A stretch of DNA of 44,360 nucleotides from an uncultured Rhodospirillales bacterium. GTDB lineage: Bacteria > Pseudomonadota > Alphaproteobacteria > Acetobacterales > Acetobacteraceae. The stretch is from positions 1 through 44,360 of the forward strand of contig CAIJTR010000175.1 of NCBI GenBank assembly GCA_903823665.1. Reading direction: 5' to 3'. Shown here piece after piece: positions 9,408 to 18,160 of this stretch; positions within the stretch are counted from its first letter, which is position 1, and every line of letters starts with the position of its first letter. The position numbers were made by a program, and so were the translations under genes. Under the pieces are notes generated by a model. The model saw only the letters and a list, made by a program, of their open reading frames with translations. It was not told where the DNA came from and ran no database searches.

Positions 9408-10665
9408 TTAAGGCCGATGCCACGTATTGCGCCCAGGTGAGCGTTGCGCGGTCGTCTCCGAGCCTTCCGACGATTTGGATGCCGAGAGGCAGGCCGAGCG
9501 CGCCGGTTCCGGTGGGGACGGTGACGCAGGGGACGTGTAGTGCGGTCCAGAGCGCGTTGAAAGTTGGGTTGCCGGTCCATTCCAAGCCGTGCGGGGCCTC
9601 GCCGGGAGCGGATGGGGTGAGGAGGAAATCGACGTCTTCCATGAAGCCTGCGAATGCTGCTTGCATGGCGCGGATTTCGGCGCGGGCGGTGTCGAGTGCT
9701 GCCCCGCCCTGGGCCATACCGGCTTCGAGATTGGTGCGCAGGCCGTCGCTAATGGCCAGGCGGTGATGGGTGAGTTCCCAGGCCATGGACGCGGCGGATT
9801 CGGCGTTCATCAGCAACGGATGCGCTTGGGTCATGGTGGCAAAGGTTTCGGGCAGCGGGCGTTGGACGATGGTGGCACCGGCTTTTCCCAGGCGTTGGGC
9901 GGCGTCATCAAGAAGGGCCATGGTTGCGGTATCGGCCTCGGCACCGTGCGGACCGGGGCAGACACCGATGCGCGGGGCTCGGCTCGGCTTGATGTCTGGA
10001 TCGCCGAAATCGTGGTTGGAGACGGCACCGGCGAACAGGGCGCAGTCGGCGACGGAGCGCGCCATAACGCCGATGGTGTCCAGGCTCTCGCTCATCATTT
10101 TCATGCCGAGGCGGGGGATGGTGCCGTAGCTGGGCTTGTAGCCGACGACCCCGCAATAGGCGGCGGGGCGGATGATCGAGCCAGCGGTCTGGGTTCCGAA
10201 TGCGAGGGGGAAGAATCCGGCGGCCACACCTGCGGCTGAGCCTGAGGATGATCCGCCGGGGGTGTGGCGGGCGTTGTGCGGGTTCGATGTGGGGCCCGGC
10301 TTGCGGGTGGCGAATTCGGTGGTGACGGTTTTGCCCATCACCACGGCACCCTCGGCCCGCGCCCAGGCGACACATGCGGCGTCGGCTCGCGGCTGGTAGC
10401 CGGACCAGATGGGCGAGCCGTATTGGCTGGGTTGGTCCTGGGTGTCGAGCACGTCCTTCACGCCGATGGGAATGCCGTGCAGCCGTCCGGCGTTGGGACG
10501 TACGGCCCGGACGAGCGCAGGATCGTGATGTGCAAACGCCTGGATGCGCGGTTCATGTTCAGCGATGCGGGCAAGACATGCCTCGCGCAAATCCTCAGGC
10601 TTGAGGCGACCCGCGGCGATGAGGGCCGTGGCCTGGGAGGCGGTGAGGCTGGCGGGGTCACTCAT
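9403..10665 (-). CDS. Amidase signature family protein
   Basis: This 420-residue cytoplasmic amidase belongs to the GatA/FAAH signature superfamily, which hydrolyses amide bonds with a Ser-cisSer-Lys triad. All three residues are visible: K70 in PIGVKDVLDT, cis-Ser S139 in PGGSSSGSA and nucleophile S163 in TQTAGSIIRPA. The open frame extends upstream to a TTG at 10680, but GGAG at 10675-10678 sits nine bases before ATG 10665, which is therefore preferred. The substrate cannot be told from sequence. It is not the AtzF allophanate hydrolase, which would have an extra C-terminal domain. It is divergent from the small gene at 10712. Confidence 0.88.
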   Translation of the reverse strand: MSDPASLTASQATALIAAGRLKPEDLREACLARIAEHEPRIQAFAHHDPALVRAVRPNAGRLHGIPIGVKDVLDTQDQPSQYGSPIWSGYQPRADAACVAWARAEGAVVMGKTVTTEFATRKPGPTSNPHNARHTPGGSSSGSAAGVAAGFFPLAFGTQTAGSIIRPAAYCGVVGYKPSYGTIPRLGMKMMSESLDTIGVMARSVADCALFAGAVSNHDFGDPDIKPSRAPRIGVCPGPHGAEADTATMALLDDAAQRLGKAGATIVQRPLPETFATMTQAHPLLMNAESAASMAWELTHHRLAISDGLRTNLEAGMAQGGAALDTARAEIRAMQAAFAGFMEDVDFLLTPSAPGEAPHGLEWTGNPTFNALWTALHVPCVTVPTGTGALGLPLGIQIVGRLGDDRATLTWAQYVASALS

Positions 10666-10674
10666 GCAATGTTG

Positions 10675-10692
10675 CTCCAATCGTCATTGGAG
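10675..10692. repeat. Small perfect inverted repeat between divergent genes
   Basis: CTCCAAT (10675-10681) and ATTGGAG (10686-10692) are perfect seven-base arms around CGTC. The left arm contains the ribosome site of the amidase gene on the minus strand. It could be a small operator or a chance symmetry. Confidence 0.35.
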
Positions 10693-10711
10693 CACAGTGG
10701 CGCGCGGACGC

Positions 10712-11260
10712 ATGACAGTCCATGTTTGGGCTATGACGGATGGTGCAAAACACACGGGCGTGCGGGTGGCGGAGACGGCGGCGGGGGTTGTCACCTATCT
10801 GGTGGCGGGCCTGCCCGAATCGCTGCCGCCGGTGCCGCCGCGTGAGTTGGAACGCGCCTGGTATGCCGCGCGTGCGGCTGCCATCGCCGAGCAGGACGGC
10901 CCGGCGCGGCTGTTTCGCTTTCATATGCCGGGGGAGATAGATACCGATCTGGCGCTGACGGATACTGATGCGCGGTGCTGGGCCGAGGCTGTTGATGCGT
11001 CGCGCGGGATCGACAATTTGCTCGGTTTGTCGATTTGCCTGCGGCTTCTGGCCCTCGTTGATCTGATGACTCGCGCCCGGTGGATGGCGGAATGGGTGAC
11101 GCTTTTGCCCGATGGTGCCGAGATCAACCCATTGTTGTTGCGCGCCGCCAGCACCATCGCGTTGACGCGAGACGCTCGGTTTGATGAAACGAGCCTGCGC
11201 GCGCAGATTGGCGGTGCCGTGATCGCCCGTAATTGCCGCCCATCAGGAGCAAGTGCATGA
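10712..11260 (+). CDS. Hypothetical protein
   Basis: About 182 residues, not recognised. It is mixed alpha-helical in appearance, with acidic and Ala/Leu-rich segments. No signal peptide or membrane segment is seen, apart from a moderately hydrophobic stretch around the LLGLSICLRLLALVDLM helix. Start options are ATG 10712, ATG 10733 and GTG 10697. The last has a GGAG four bases upstream. None is decisive. The 3' end overlaps the following lipoprotein gene as ATGA, so the two are translationally coupled and may work together. Confidence 0.7.
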   Translation: MTVHVWAMTDGAKHTGVRVAETAAGVVTYLVAGLPESLPPVPPRELERAWYAARAAAIAEQDGPARLFRFHMPGEIDTDLALTDTDARCWAEAVDASRGIDNLLGLSICLRLLALVDLMTRARWMAEWVTLLPDGAEINPLLLRAASTIALTRDARFDETSLRAQIGGAVIARNCRPSGASA

Positions 11261-11601
11261 CTTCACACGTCGCCCGTACCGCAGCAGCGATCGCACTGCT
11301 ACTTGTTGCGGGGTGCGCCGGGTCCGGTGGTGGCCGGTCGGCTGGTGCGTCACCTGCTCAGGTCGCTGCCTGCCGCCAGCGCTCGGAAGATATTTATCGC
11401 CAGCAGAACCGCGGGGCGATTTACACGAACGACACCTATGCCACGAGCACGCGTGACTCGCCATTCGGCGGGCTGGCCAGTTCCAGCGGCGGCCAGGCGA
11501 GCTTGGGCGAGCAGTTTGGGCGGGAGAGAGCCCTCAACGACTGCTACAATTACGGCACCAATCCAAGCGACACGTCGCCGGTTACAGTGCCGAAACCCTA
11601 G
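11257..11601 (+). CDS. Small lipoprotein
   Basis: A 114-residue protein with a lipoprotein signal peptide: a basic N-terminus (TSHVAR), a hydrophobic core AAAIALLLVAG and the lipobox V-A-G-C, so the mature protein starts at a lipidated Cys anchored in a membrane. The mature part is Gly/Ser/Gln-rich and polar, with a C-x-Q-R-S-E-D-I-Y segment and a later Cys in ALNDCYNYG. No enzyme motif is seen. The start at 11257 follows GGAG with seven-base spacing and overlaps the stop of the upstream gene. Confidence 0.85.
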   Translation: MTSHVARTAAAIALLLVAGCAGSGGGRSAGASPAQVAACRQRSEDIYRQQNRGAIYTNDTYATSTRDSPFGGLASSSGGQASLGEQFGRERALNDCYNYGTNPSDTSPVTVPKP

Positions 11602-11694
11602 CGCTGATCCCGGCGTGAGGAGCGGTGCTGGGTTGATTTCCCCATACCGCGTGGCCACCTAAGAAATCATTCTCGCCACCCTAGGAGATGTCGC

Positions 11695-12045
11695 ATGAGC
11701 AAGATCATTCGTACTGAGCCGAATAAAATTCTCGCAAAAGCTGTGGAATACCACGGTTTTGTTTTCCTGCAGGGTTGCACCGCGCAAGATCTGTCCAAAG
11801 ATATTTCTGGCCAGACGGCGGAGGTGCTGGCCCAGATCGATGAGATTCTGGAGACGCACGGCACCGACAAAACCCGCCTTTTGCAAGCTCAGATCTGGCT
11901 GAAAGACATTCGTGATCGCGATGCGATGAACAAGCTGTGGTCGGCTTGGCTGCCGGAAGGTGGCGCACCAGCTCGCGCCTGCGTGCAGGCGAATATGGCG
12001 GACCCTCGTCACCTCGTTGAGATCATGGTGACTGTCTGTAAATAA
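11695..12045 (+). CDS. RidA (YjgF/YER057c/UK114) family protein
   Basis: RidA proteins hydrolyse reactive enamine/imine intermediates released by PLP enzymes. The 116-residue product matches the family in length. It has the family Arg (R94) in APARACVQA, which binds the carboxylate of the intermediate, and the helix-strand order of the chorismate-mutase-like fold. The C-terminal LVEIMVTV replaces the usual IEIEAIA, so this is a divergent subgroup and its activity is not certain. AGGAG lies seven bases upstream of ATG 11695. A strong terminator follows, so it is probably a single-gene unit. Confidence 0.88.
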   Translation: MSKIIRTEPNKILAKAVEYHGFVFLQGCTAQDLSKDISGQTAEVLAQIDEILETHGTDKTRLLQAQIWLKDIRDRDAMNKLWSAWLPEGGAPARACVQANMADPRHLVEIMVTVCK

Positions 12046-12060
12046 ATAATATAATAATAG

Positions 12061-12094
12061 ACCCGAGGCGATACAGATCGCCTCGGGTTTTTAT
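12061..12094 (+). terminator. Intrinsic terminator of the RidA-family gene
   Basis: ACCCGAGGCGAT and ATCGCCTCGGGT form a perfect 12-bp stem with an ACAG loop, followed by TTTTATT. It lies 15 bp after the stop codon at 12045. Confidence 0.95.
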
Positions 12095-12351
12095 TGGTTT
12101 ACAGGTTGTAAACGCTACTTTGTGTCTGTATTGATCGATTGTGGCTTCACAGCAACAGTGATGCATGATTGCCTCAAAGAGCGATTGCACTCCTTCAGTT
12201 AGGATAATTTGCCGGTTCTGAGCGTTTATGCACTGGCTGGTTCGATAATATTGCAGCGCTGTCATGCGATTGAAGCTTTCGCGGGTTGTCAGCCACGATG
12301 AAGTGTTGCTACCGGAAACATATCGTGAGGCATGTAATCGGGAGTTTGAGG
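12095..12351 (+). other. Gene-free leader before the CHAP gene
   Basis: This 257-bp stretch is clearly richer in A/T than its surroundings and probably holds the promoter of the CHAP-domain gene. I could not fix a convincing -35/-10 pair. The downstream frame is open back to 12286, but that part lacks coding character and a ribosome site. Confidence 0.4.
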
Positions 12352-13161
12352 ATGCGGGTTTGGCGAGTTGGCTTTCATGCAGTGGCATTTGGCATCACAG
12401 TTTTGGCCGGAATCCCTGCACTGTCTGCCCAAGCCGAGGCAGCAGCACTTTCTTCCAACAAATCTGCGAAGACCGCCGTTCATACCTCTCTACCAGTGGT
12501 GAAGACGCCCACAGGTAAATCCGCACTGATGAAATCCACTGCTCATGAGCAGGTTTCTCACGTTGTGATGGGTCGTAAAGGATTGCCGATTGTCCACGTG
12601 ATGGCACACGGCGTTCAGGGCGGCACGAAGCAGTCGCTCCTCAAGGGTGGTAAGGCGCATTACAGCAACTATGGCAGCTATAGCTACGGTGGTCTGCAGT
12701 GCGTGCCGTTTGCCCGTGCAGCCAGCGGCATTGAACTCAAGGGCAACGCTGTGAATTGGTGGGATGCCGCCGCTGGCGTTTATGCCCGTGGTCAGGCCCC
12801 GGAGCCGGGCAGTGTTCTAAACTTCCGCGCCAATGGCCATATGCATCTGGGCCATGTGGCGGTGGTGAAGCAGGTTGTTGGTTCGCGTGAAATCATCATC
12901 GACCACGCCAACTGGGCTGGCCCGGGTGCAAGCAAGGGCGGTGTGAGCCGCTCCGTCTCGGTGGTTGACGTGTCTGAGCGCAATGACTGGTCGGCCGTGC
13001 GTGTGGCGCTCGGCCATACCGGCGATTATGGCAGCGTGTATCCGACTTACGGATTTATTTATGACCGCCCGGACAATGGCGTGATGGCGCGCAACGCGAC
13101 ACAGACCCGCACCGCCGCCTATGACGAGGTGGCCGAGGCACCGCAGCGGACGCTGCGCTGA
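12352..13161 (+). CDS. Secreted CHAP-domain cysteine peptidase/amidase
   Basis: This 269-residue exported protein has a C-terminal CHAP domain, a family that cleaves peptidoglycan peptide bonds. The signal peptide covers roughly residues 1-30 (basic start, hydrophobic core, ALSAQAEA cleavage region). A Lys/Ser/Thr-rich linker runs to about residue 100. The catalytic Cys is C117 in GGLQCVPFAR, the His is H168 in HLGHVAVV, and the third polar residue is probably N187 in IIDHANW. ATG 12352 is chosen because GGGAG precedes it by seven bases and the signal peptide starts there. It may remodel the cell wall or attack competitors. No immunity gene is seen beside it. Its stop abuts the stop of the chromate transporter gene. 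Confidence 0.9.
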   Translation: MRVWRVGFHAVAFGITVLAGIPALSAQAEAAALSSNKSAKTAVHTSLPVVKTPTGKSALMKSTAHEQVSHVVMGRKGLPIVHVMAHGVQGGTKQSLLKGGKAHYSNYGSYSYGGLQCVPFARAASGIELKGNAVNWWDAAAGVYARGQAPEPGSVLNFRANGHMHLGHVAVVKQVVGSREIIIDHANWAGPGASKGGVSRSVSVVDVSERNDWSAVRVALGHTGDYGSVYPTYGFIYDRPDNGVMARNATQTRTAAYDEVAEAPQRTLR

Positions 13162-13686
13162 TCAAATCAGGCCGGCGGCACCAAGCAGTGCTCCGGCTCC
13201 TAGCAGCCATAACGGCTGAATTCGGCTACCTAAAAAAGCCGCTGTCGTAGCGATAATGACCACGTCTAGCGCCGGTGACTGGGCGGCTGAGAGGGTTATC
13301 AAGGCGGCACCTGCTGCGATGAGGCCAACTGAAACGGCATTGAGGGACGATTGAATGTCCTTCACCCAGTCCGTCCCGGAGAAGCGCCGCCACAGGCTTG
13401 CCACGATATAGGCCAGCACGGCGGGCGGGGCGATCAGCGAGGTCAATGCGACGAGTGCGCCCGCGAGCCCTGCGACATGCCAGCCGACGAGCGCCACCAC
13501 CATCACATTCGGTCCCGGTGCTGCCTGGGTGAGCGCGAAGGCTCCGGCAAACTCCGATGCCGTCATCCAACTATGGACTTCGACCACCTGGCGTTGGATA
13601 TCTGGTAGCGCCGACATCACACCCCCGATGGCCACGAGGCCAAGCTGGCTGAATACGACGGCAAGTTCGATCAGTGGTGAGTTCAT
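13162..13686 (-). CDS. chrA: Chromate transporter ChrA, C-half-type subunit
   Basis: This 174-residue membrane protein represents one half of the CHR (chromate/sulfate antiporter) fold. The start of the CHR domain is clear, with ELAVVFSQLGLVAIGG, and the family signature A-L-T-Q-x-x-P-G-P-N follows near residues 48-57. About five hydrophobic segments are visible. The ATG at 13686 overlaps the stop of the sister gene as ATGA, so the pair is translationally coupled. In short-chain CHR proteins both halves are needed as a heterodimer. Actual chromate export is inferred from the family. Confidence 0.88.
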   Translation of the reverse strand: MNSPLIELAVVFSQLGLVAIGGVMSALPDIQRQVVEVHSWMTASEFAGAFALTQAAPGPNVMVVALVGWHVAGLAGALVALTSLIAPPAVLAYIVASLWRRFSGTDWVKDIQSSLNAVSVGLIAAGAALITLSAAQSPALDVVIIATTAAFLGSRIQPLWLLGAGALLGAAGLI

Positions 13687-14267
13687 GAGGACGTCGGGTG
13701 CCGGCGGATGCGAGCGATCAGCAAGCCGAGTGGGCCGAGCACGAGAAGGCATTCAAGCAAGGAGAACCGAAACACGGCGGCCGCGCCAAACGCTGCAATC
13801 GCAATGGCGATCGGCCATGGCTCACGTTTCCGCCAGAGTGGGCGGGCAATTCGAACCGAGGCCGATAGCAGCAATCCGCCCGCGACAGCGGCCATTCCCC
13901 GCAATGCGCCAATGACATGAGGGCTATCAGCAAAGCGCGCCACGATCCCGGCCGCCACGAGAACAATTACGAGTGGCGCCGCCACCAGCCCAACCACCCC
14001 CGCCAGCGAACCGAGCGGACCTTGGAACCGCCCACCCAGCGTCACAGCGAGGTTGACGACGTTCGGCCCGGGGAGGAACTGGCTCAACGCCATGGCATCT
14101 ACGAATTCGGCATCCGACAGCCAACGCTTGCGCTCGACCACCATGCGCTGGGCAAACGGCAACGCGCTGCCAAAGCCGGATATTCCCACCCAAAAGAATC
14201 CGCCGAAGATGCTGGCGAGGTCGGGCGTGGGCACTCCGGTGAGCGGCGCTGCTACTGCGTTTTTCAT
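13683..14267 (-). CDS. chrA: Chromate transporter ChrA, N-half-type subunit
   Basis: This 194-residue CHR-domain protein is the first of a two-gene split transporter. It carries FGGFFWVGISGFGSALP at the N-terminus, then the WLSDAEFVDAMALSQFLPGPN signature, followed by hydrophobic helices. It is coupled by a four-base ATGA overlap to the second half-size gene. It is positioned between a CHAP hydrolase and a LysE exporter with no regulator (no ChrB) in sight. Confidence 0.88.
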   Translation of the reverse strand: MKNAVAAPLTGVPTPDLASIFGGFFWVGISGFGSALPFAQRMVVERKRWLSDAEFVDAMALSQFLPGPNVVNLAVTLGGRFQGPLGSLAGVVGLVAAPLVIVLVAAGIVARFADSPHVIGALRGMAAVAGGLLLSASVRIARPLWRKREPWPIAIAIAAFGAAAVFRFSLLECLLVLGPLGLLIARIRRHPTSS

Positions 14268-14315
14268 TGATGCGCCTGCCCTATCGTTCTCAGCCCAGCC
14301 TACCGGTTGCTCCGA

Positions 14316-14915
14316 TCAGAACACCAGGGGCAGCACGCTCGCGGCGAGCAGCAGCGCCATCACGATGTTGAAAGCGCGAACCCGCTGCGGCGTTCCCAGG
14401 AGCCGCGCTGTGCCGGTGCCGATGGCGACCCAAAACGTGGAGGCGAAGATGCCGATCACGAAGAACAAACCCGTCGTGATCAGCACTTGCGGTAACACTG
14501 GTTCAGACGGGAAAATCCAGCTTGAGGCGACGGCGAGACAGAGGAGCCAGGCCTTTGGGTTGATGAGCTGGAACAACGCCGCACCTATCACGTCGAGGGC
14601 GGGTTTGTCATCGGCACTGGAAATGCCGGCCTTCGGTGGGGCACTGCCGATTTTCCAGGCCAGCCAGAGCAGCCAGATCACCCCGCCCCATCGCATCACC
14701 GCTTGTAGCAGCGGCATTTGCATGAGGGACCAGGCGAGGCCGAGGCCGCTGGCCAGGAGCATCGCGCAGAAGCCGAATTGAATGCCCCATAGCATCGGCA
14801 TCACTGCCCGCGCGCCGTAGCGCGACGATCCTGCGGCCAGCATGATGTTGTTCGGCCCCGGCGTGAACGAGGCGGCGATGGCGAAGGCTGCGAAGGCGGG
14901 GATCGAGATGCTCAT
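14316..14915 (-). CDS. LysE/RhtB family translocator
   Basis: This 199-residue inner-membrane exporter belongs to the amino-acid/homoserine efflux family. The signature FTPGPNN lies at about residues 17-23 and six hydrophobic segments follow. Substrates of the family are amino acids and related metabolites; which one applies here is unknown. The gene lies 73 bp downstream of the D-aminoacylase gene on the same strand, so it may be the last gene of the hyuA-hyuB-aminoacylase unit and export a released amino acid. The ribosome site is weak. Confidence 0.87.
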   Translation of the reverse strand: MSISIPAFAAFAIAASFTPGPNNIMLAAGSSRYGARAVMPMLWGIQFGFCAMLLASGLGLAWSLMQMPLLQAVMRWGGVIWLLWLAWKIGSAPPKAGISSADDKPALDVIGAALFQLINPKAWLLCLAVASSWIFPSEPVLPQVLITTGLFFVIGIFASTFWVAIGTGTARLLGTPQRVRAFNIVMALLLAASVLPLVF

Positions 14916-14988
14916 CTGAAAAGGTCAGCATATCTGCCTTTTCATTGAACAGATCGAACCCCGCATGGCTGCTGTGCGCAAGATTGTT

Positions 14989-16434
14989 TCAAGCACCTTT
15001 GGTGAGCAGCCGCCCTGCCCGCGCCTCGGTGGCACCGTGGCCGTGGACGTAGGCTGATTGCCCGGCAACCCAGGTCTCGGCGATGCCGTCCGCGGGCAGC
15101 GTGGGATTGTCGAAATCGGCGGCGTCCCGAACGGTTTCAGGGTCGAACAGCACGAGATCTGCGATGGCCCCGGTGCGGATGACGCCGCGGTCGGTGAGAC
15201 CGAACACATCGGCCACACGCCCCGTCATTTTATGGACGGCGATTTCCAGTGGGAACAGGCCGATATCGCGGACGTAATGGCCGAGCACGCGGGGGAATGC
15301 GCCCCAGAGGCGAGGGTGCGGGAAGGCGTCATGCGGCAGGCCGTCGGAGCCGATCATGCTGAGCGGGTGCGCCATGATGCGGCGGACGTCGGCCTCGTCC
15401 ATCTGGAAGTAGATGGCGCCGGCTGGGAGGAGGCGCTTGGAGGCCTCGATGATGTCCACGCCCCATTCGGCTGCGATGTCCTTCAGCCAGCGGCCCGACA
15501 GTTCAGGGTGTGGGATGGACCAGGTGATCTTGGTCGGCACGGTTGGCTTCACCTTGTCCGGCATCAAGACAGTGGAGCCGGCCACGTAGGGGTAGACGTC
15601 AAAATCCACCTTCTGGGAGGCACTGGCCTTTTCGATCAGGGCGAGCGTTTCTGTGGAGCGGCCGAAATTATGCGGGAAGGTGCATTTGTGGTGGCTGATC
15701 ACAACGGGTGCGCCGACATCGCGACCGATCTTCAGCGTTTCCTCAATGGAGGCAATCACGCCGTCACCCTCATCGCGCATGTGAGTGACGTAGAGCTTGC
15801 CGGTGCCGCGTAGGGCCTCGGCCACCGCGATGACTTCATCCGTGGGAGCCTGATGGCTTGGCGGGTAATAGAGGCCGGTGGAGAATCCGGCACCGCCCTG
15901 CTGCAACGCCTCACGCAGACGGGTTTGCATCTTGTGCGCCTCGCCGTCGGTGGCCGGCCGCAGCATGTCGCCGCCCATCGCCTCTACCCGCAGCGACATG
16001 TGGCCGATCAGTGCCAGCGTGTTGACGGGGGACGGCTCGTTGGTCAGCCGCTCGCGGTATTCGGCGAAGCTGTCAAACGTCCACCAGCTTTCATCGCCGA
16101 GCAGATCGAGCGGCGGGATGGGGCGGGATTTCATGCGGACCGGGCTGAGACTGATGCCGCAGTTGCCGACAACAACGGTGGTGACACCCTGCGACATTTT
16201 GCACAGCATGCAGGCCGGGCCGCAGAGGACGGCGCGGTCATCATGCGTGTGGGCGTCGATGAAGCCGGGGCTGACGACTTTGCCGGTGGCGATCACCTCG
16301 CGCTCCCCGCTCCATGCGCCGAGGTCACCGGTGCCGACGATCCGGTCCCCGGTCACCGCCACATCTCCGCGAGAGCGCGGGCCGCCGGTGCCGTCGATGA
16401 TGATGGCGTCGCGTAGAATGAGATCACAGCGCAT
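14989..16434 (-). CDS. D-aminoacylase / N-acyl-D-amino-acid deacylase family amidohydrolase
   Basis: This 481-residue zinc-dependent amidohydrolase probably hydrolyses an N-acyl or N-carbamoyl D-amino acid or related amide. H62 and H64 are in IDAHTHDD, and the family Cys ligand is C92 in VVGNCGIS. THMRDEGDGV, SHHKC and SDGLPHDAFPHPR supply later ligand and substrate-binding residues. GAGGAG precedes ATG 16434 by eight bases. It overlaps the end of hyuB by 11 bases, so both are translated from one message. The context suggests a hydantoin/oxoprolinase-type ring opener feeding a deacylase. Confidence 0.9.
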   Translation of the reverse strand: MRCDLILRDAIIIDGTGGPRSRGDVAVTGDRIVGTGDLGAWSGEREVIATGKVVSPGFIDAHTHDDRAVLCGPACMLCKMSQGVTTVVVGNCGISLSPVRMKSRPIPPLDLLGDESWWTFDSFAEYRERLTNEPSPVNTLALIGHMSLRVEAMGGDMLRPATDGEAHKMQTRLREALQQGGAGFSTGLYYPPSHQAPTDEVIAVAEALRGTGKLYVTHMRDEGDGVIASIEETLKIGRDVGAPVVISHHKCTFPHNFGRSTETLALIEKASASQKVDFDVYPYVAGSTVLMPDKVKPTVPTKITWSIPHPELSGRWLKDIAAEWGVDIIEASKRLLPAGAIYFQMDEADVRRIMAHPLSMIGSDGLPHDAFPHPRLWGAFPRVLGHYVRDIGLFPLEIAVHKMTGRVADVFGLTDRGVIRTGAIADLVLFDPETVRDAADFDNPTLPADGIAETWVAGQSAYVHGHGATEARAGRLLTKGA

Positions 16435-18160
16435 GGGACTGGCTCCTCAGCAATTCGGTGGCGGCGGCATCCAGTCCGCCATCTGGTTCGACGGAAACTT
16501 TGTAGAGGGTGGCTGCATTTTCTGGTGATACCAGACTGTCACGCACATCACGCGCCACGGCGTGCGGATCGCGTGTGGCGGGGTCGCCGAGGCCGCCGCC
16601 GCCCGGCAGTTCGAGCAGCAGGCGCTCACCGTCCGGGATCACCTGAAATCCCTTTGTGCGCAGAGTCTGGCCGGAGACGAGTCGCACCACACCGGCAGCA
16701 CCTTCGCCACCGCCATCACGGCCCTTCGGCGGATGGCCGACGCGGTCGAAGATGGCGTTCACCGCGTATTCGAGATCGCCCTTGGCGGCGATCTCCATGA
16801 TCTGGCCGAAGCCGCCGCGTTGCCGCCCTGCCCCGCCGCTGTCTGGCCGCAACTCCTTCCGCCAGAATACCACGGGGGCGATGTTCTCTGTCGCCTCCAC
16901 CGGCATCGTTCGCACACCGGACGGGAAGGCGGTGGCGTCCAGCCCATCGCGGCTGATGCGTGCGCCGGTGCCGCCGGAGTTGAAGGTGGTGACTTCAAAG
17001 TCTCCAATCACCGGCTTGTTGGGCGTGCCCTGCCCGCTCACCGCACCGCCGCCGCGCAAGGGCGGGTTCCATAGGCAGGAGGAGCCTTCTGCCGTCACCC
17101 GATCCGGCACCGCTTGATGCAGGCAGCCCATCATCAAATCTGGCAGCAACTGGCCAACCACATGGCGCACCGCGACCGGATAGGGGCGCGGGGCGTTGAG
17201 GATGCAGCCCTCCGGGATCTTCATGCGAAATGGCAGCAGGCTAGCCCAGTTGTTGGGGATTTCCGGTGCCACCACCACCTTGATGCCGAAGCAGGCATAG
17301 GCGCGGGTGTAGGCGGCGGGCACGTTGATGCCGCGCTGGGACAGGCCGCTGGTGCCGGCGTAATCCACCTCGATGGCATCCGGCAGAACCGTCATTGCGG
17401 CTTTGAGCGTGACGGTTTGCTCATAGCCGTCAGAGCTGATCTCAGAGCTGTAGGTGCCGCCTGGGAGTTTGGCGATTTCGGTAAGTGTGGCTCTCAGCGA
17501 ACTGTCGAAGATGAACTCGGCCAACGGGTCGATGCTGTCCATGTTGAACTCGTCCATCATGGCGACCAGCCGCTTCGCGCCCGCGTCATTGCAGGCGCAG
17601 AGGGAATAGACGTCGCCTTCGAGTTCCACCGGCAGGCGTGAGCCCCAGCGGATGAAGTCGAAAAAGGTTTCGTTCGGCACGCCGCGATCGAAACATTTGA
17701 CGATGGGGATGTAGATGCCTTCCTCGAACACCGACCGCCCCTCCGGACCCATGCCGAGCCCGCCGACATCGATGACGTGGGCGGTATTGGCGAACAGGCC
17801 GACGATGGCGCCGCGGCGGAAAGCGGGTGTTACGACCGTCAGATCATGCAGATGGCCGGTGCCCATCCACGGATCGTTGGTGATGTAGTGATCGCCGGGG
17901 TTCATGCTCTCGGTAGGGAATTTGGCGAGGAAGTGGCCGACAGCCTCCATCATTGAATTCACGTGGCCGGGCGTTCCCGTCACTGCCTGCGCGAGCATGC
18001 GTCCCTGCAGGTCGAAGATTCCGGCGGAGAGATCGCCTGCCTCGCGCACCGTGGTGGAGAAGGCGGTGCGGATCATCGTTTGCGCCTGTTCCTCGACCAC
18101 CGCGATCAGACGGTTCCACATGATTTGCCGCTGAATGCCGGCCAGTGCTGCGTTGCTCAT
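16424..18160 (-). CDS. hyuB: Hydantoinase/oxoprolinase subunit B (HyuB)
   Basis: This 578-residue protein is the B component of the ATP-dependent N-methylhydantoinase/5-oxoprolinase/acetone carboxylase family. HyuA activates the substrate and HyuB completes the cleavage. Family landmarks are the N-terminal LIAVVEEQAQTMIRTAFSTTVREAGDLSAG segment, NDPWMGTGHLHDLTVV with putative metal-binding residues, and the GRDGG-type glycine-rich C-terminal region. It starts four bases inside the hyuA stop (ATGA). The substrate is not determined; plausible ones are N-methylhydantoin, 5-oxoproline or carboxylation of a ketone. Without a third acetone-carboxylase-type subunit, ring opening is more likely. Confidence 0.9.
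   Translation of the reverse strand: MSNAALAGIQRQIMWNRLIAVVEEQAQTMIRTAFSTTVREAGDLSAGIFDLQGRMLAQAVTGTPGHVNSMMEAVGHFLAKFPTESMNPGDHYITNDPWMGTGHLHDLTVVTPAFRRGAIVGLFANTAHVIDVGGLGMGPEGRSVFEEGIYIPIVKCFDRGVPNETFFDFIRWGSRLPVELEGDVYSLCACNDAGAKRLVAMMDEFNMDSIDPLAEFIFDSSLRATLTEIAKLPGGTYSSEISSDGYEQTVTLKAAMTVLPDAIEVDYAGTSGLSQRGINVPAAYTRAYACFGIKVVVAPEIPNNWASLLPFRMKIPEGCILNAPRPYPVAVRHVVGQLLPDLMMGCLHQAVPDRVTAEGSSCLWNPPLRGGGAVSGQGTPNKPVIGDFEVTTFNSGGTGARISRDGLDATAFPSGVRTMPVEATENIAPVVFWRKELRPDSGGAGRQRGGFGQIMEIAAKGDLEYAVNAIFDRVGHPPKGRDGGGEGAAGVVRLVSGQTLRTKGFQVIPDGERLLLELPGGGGLGDPATRDPHAVARDVRDSLVSPENAATLYKVSVEPDGGLDAAATELLRSQSHAL

Noticed and set aside
9403-10665. Allophanate hydrolase (AtzF) completing the AtzE/AtzH route
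   Set aside because: Length fits only the amidase domain, the C-terminal allophanate domain is absent, and the gene is 24 kb away on the other strand.
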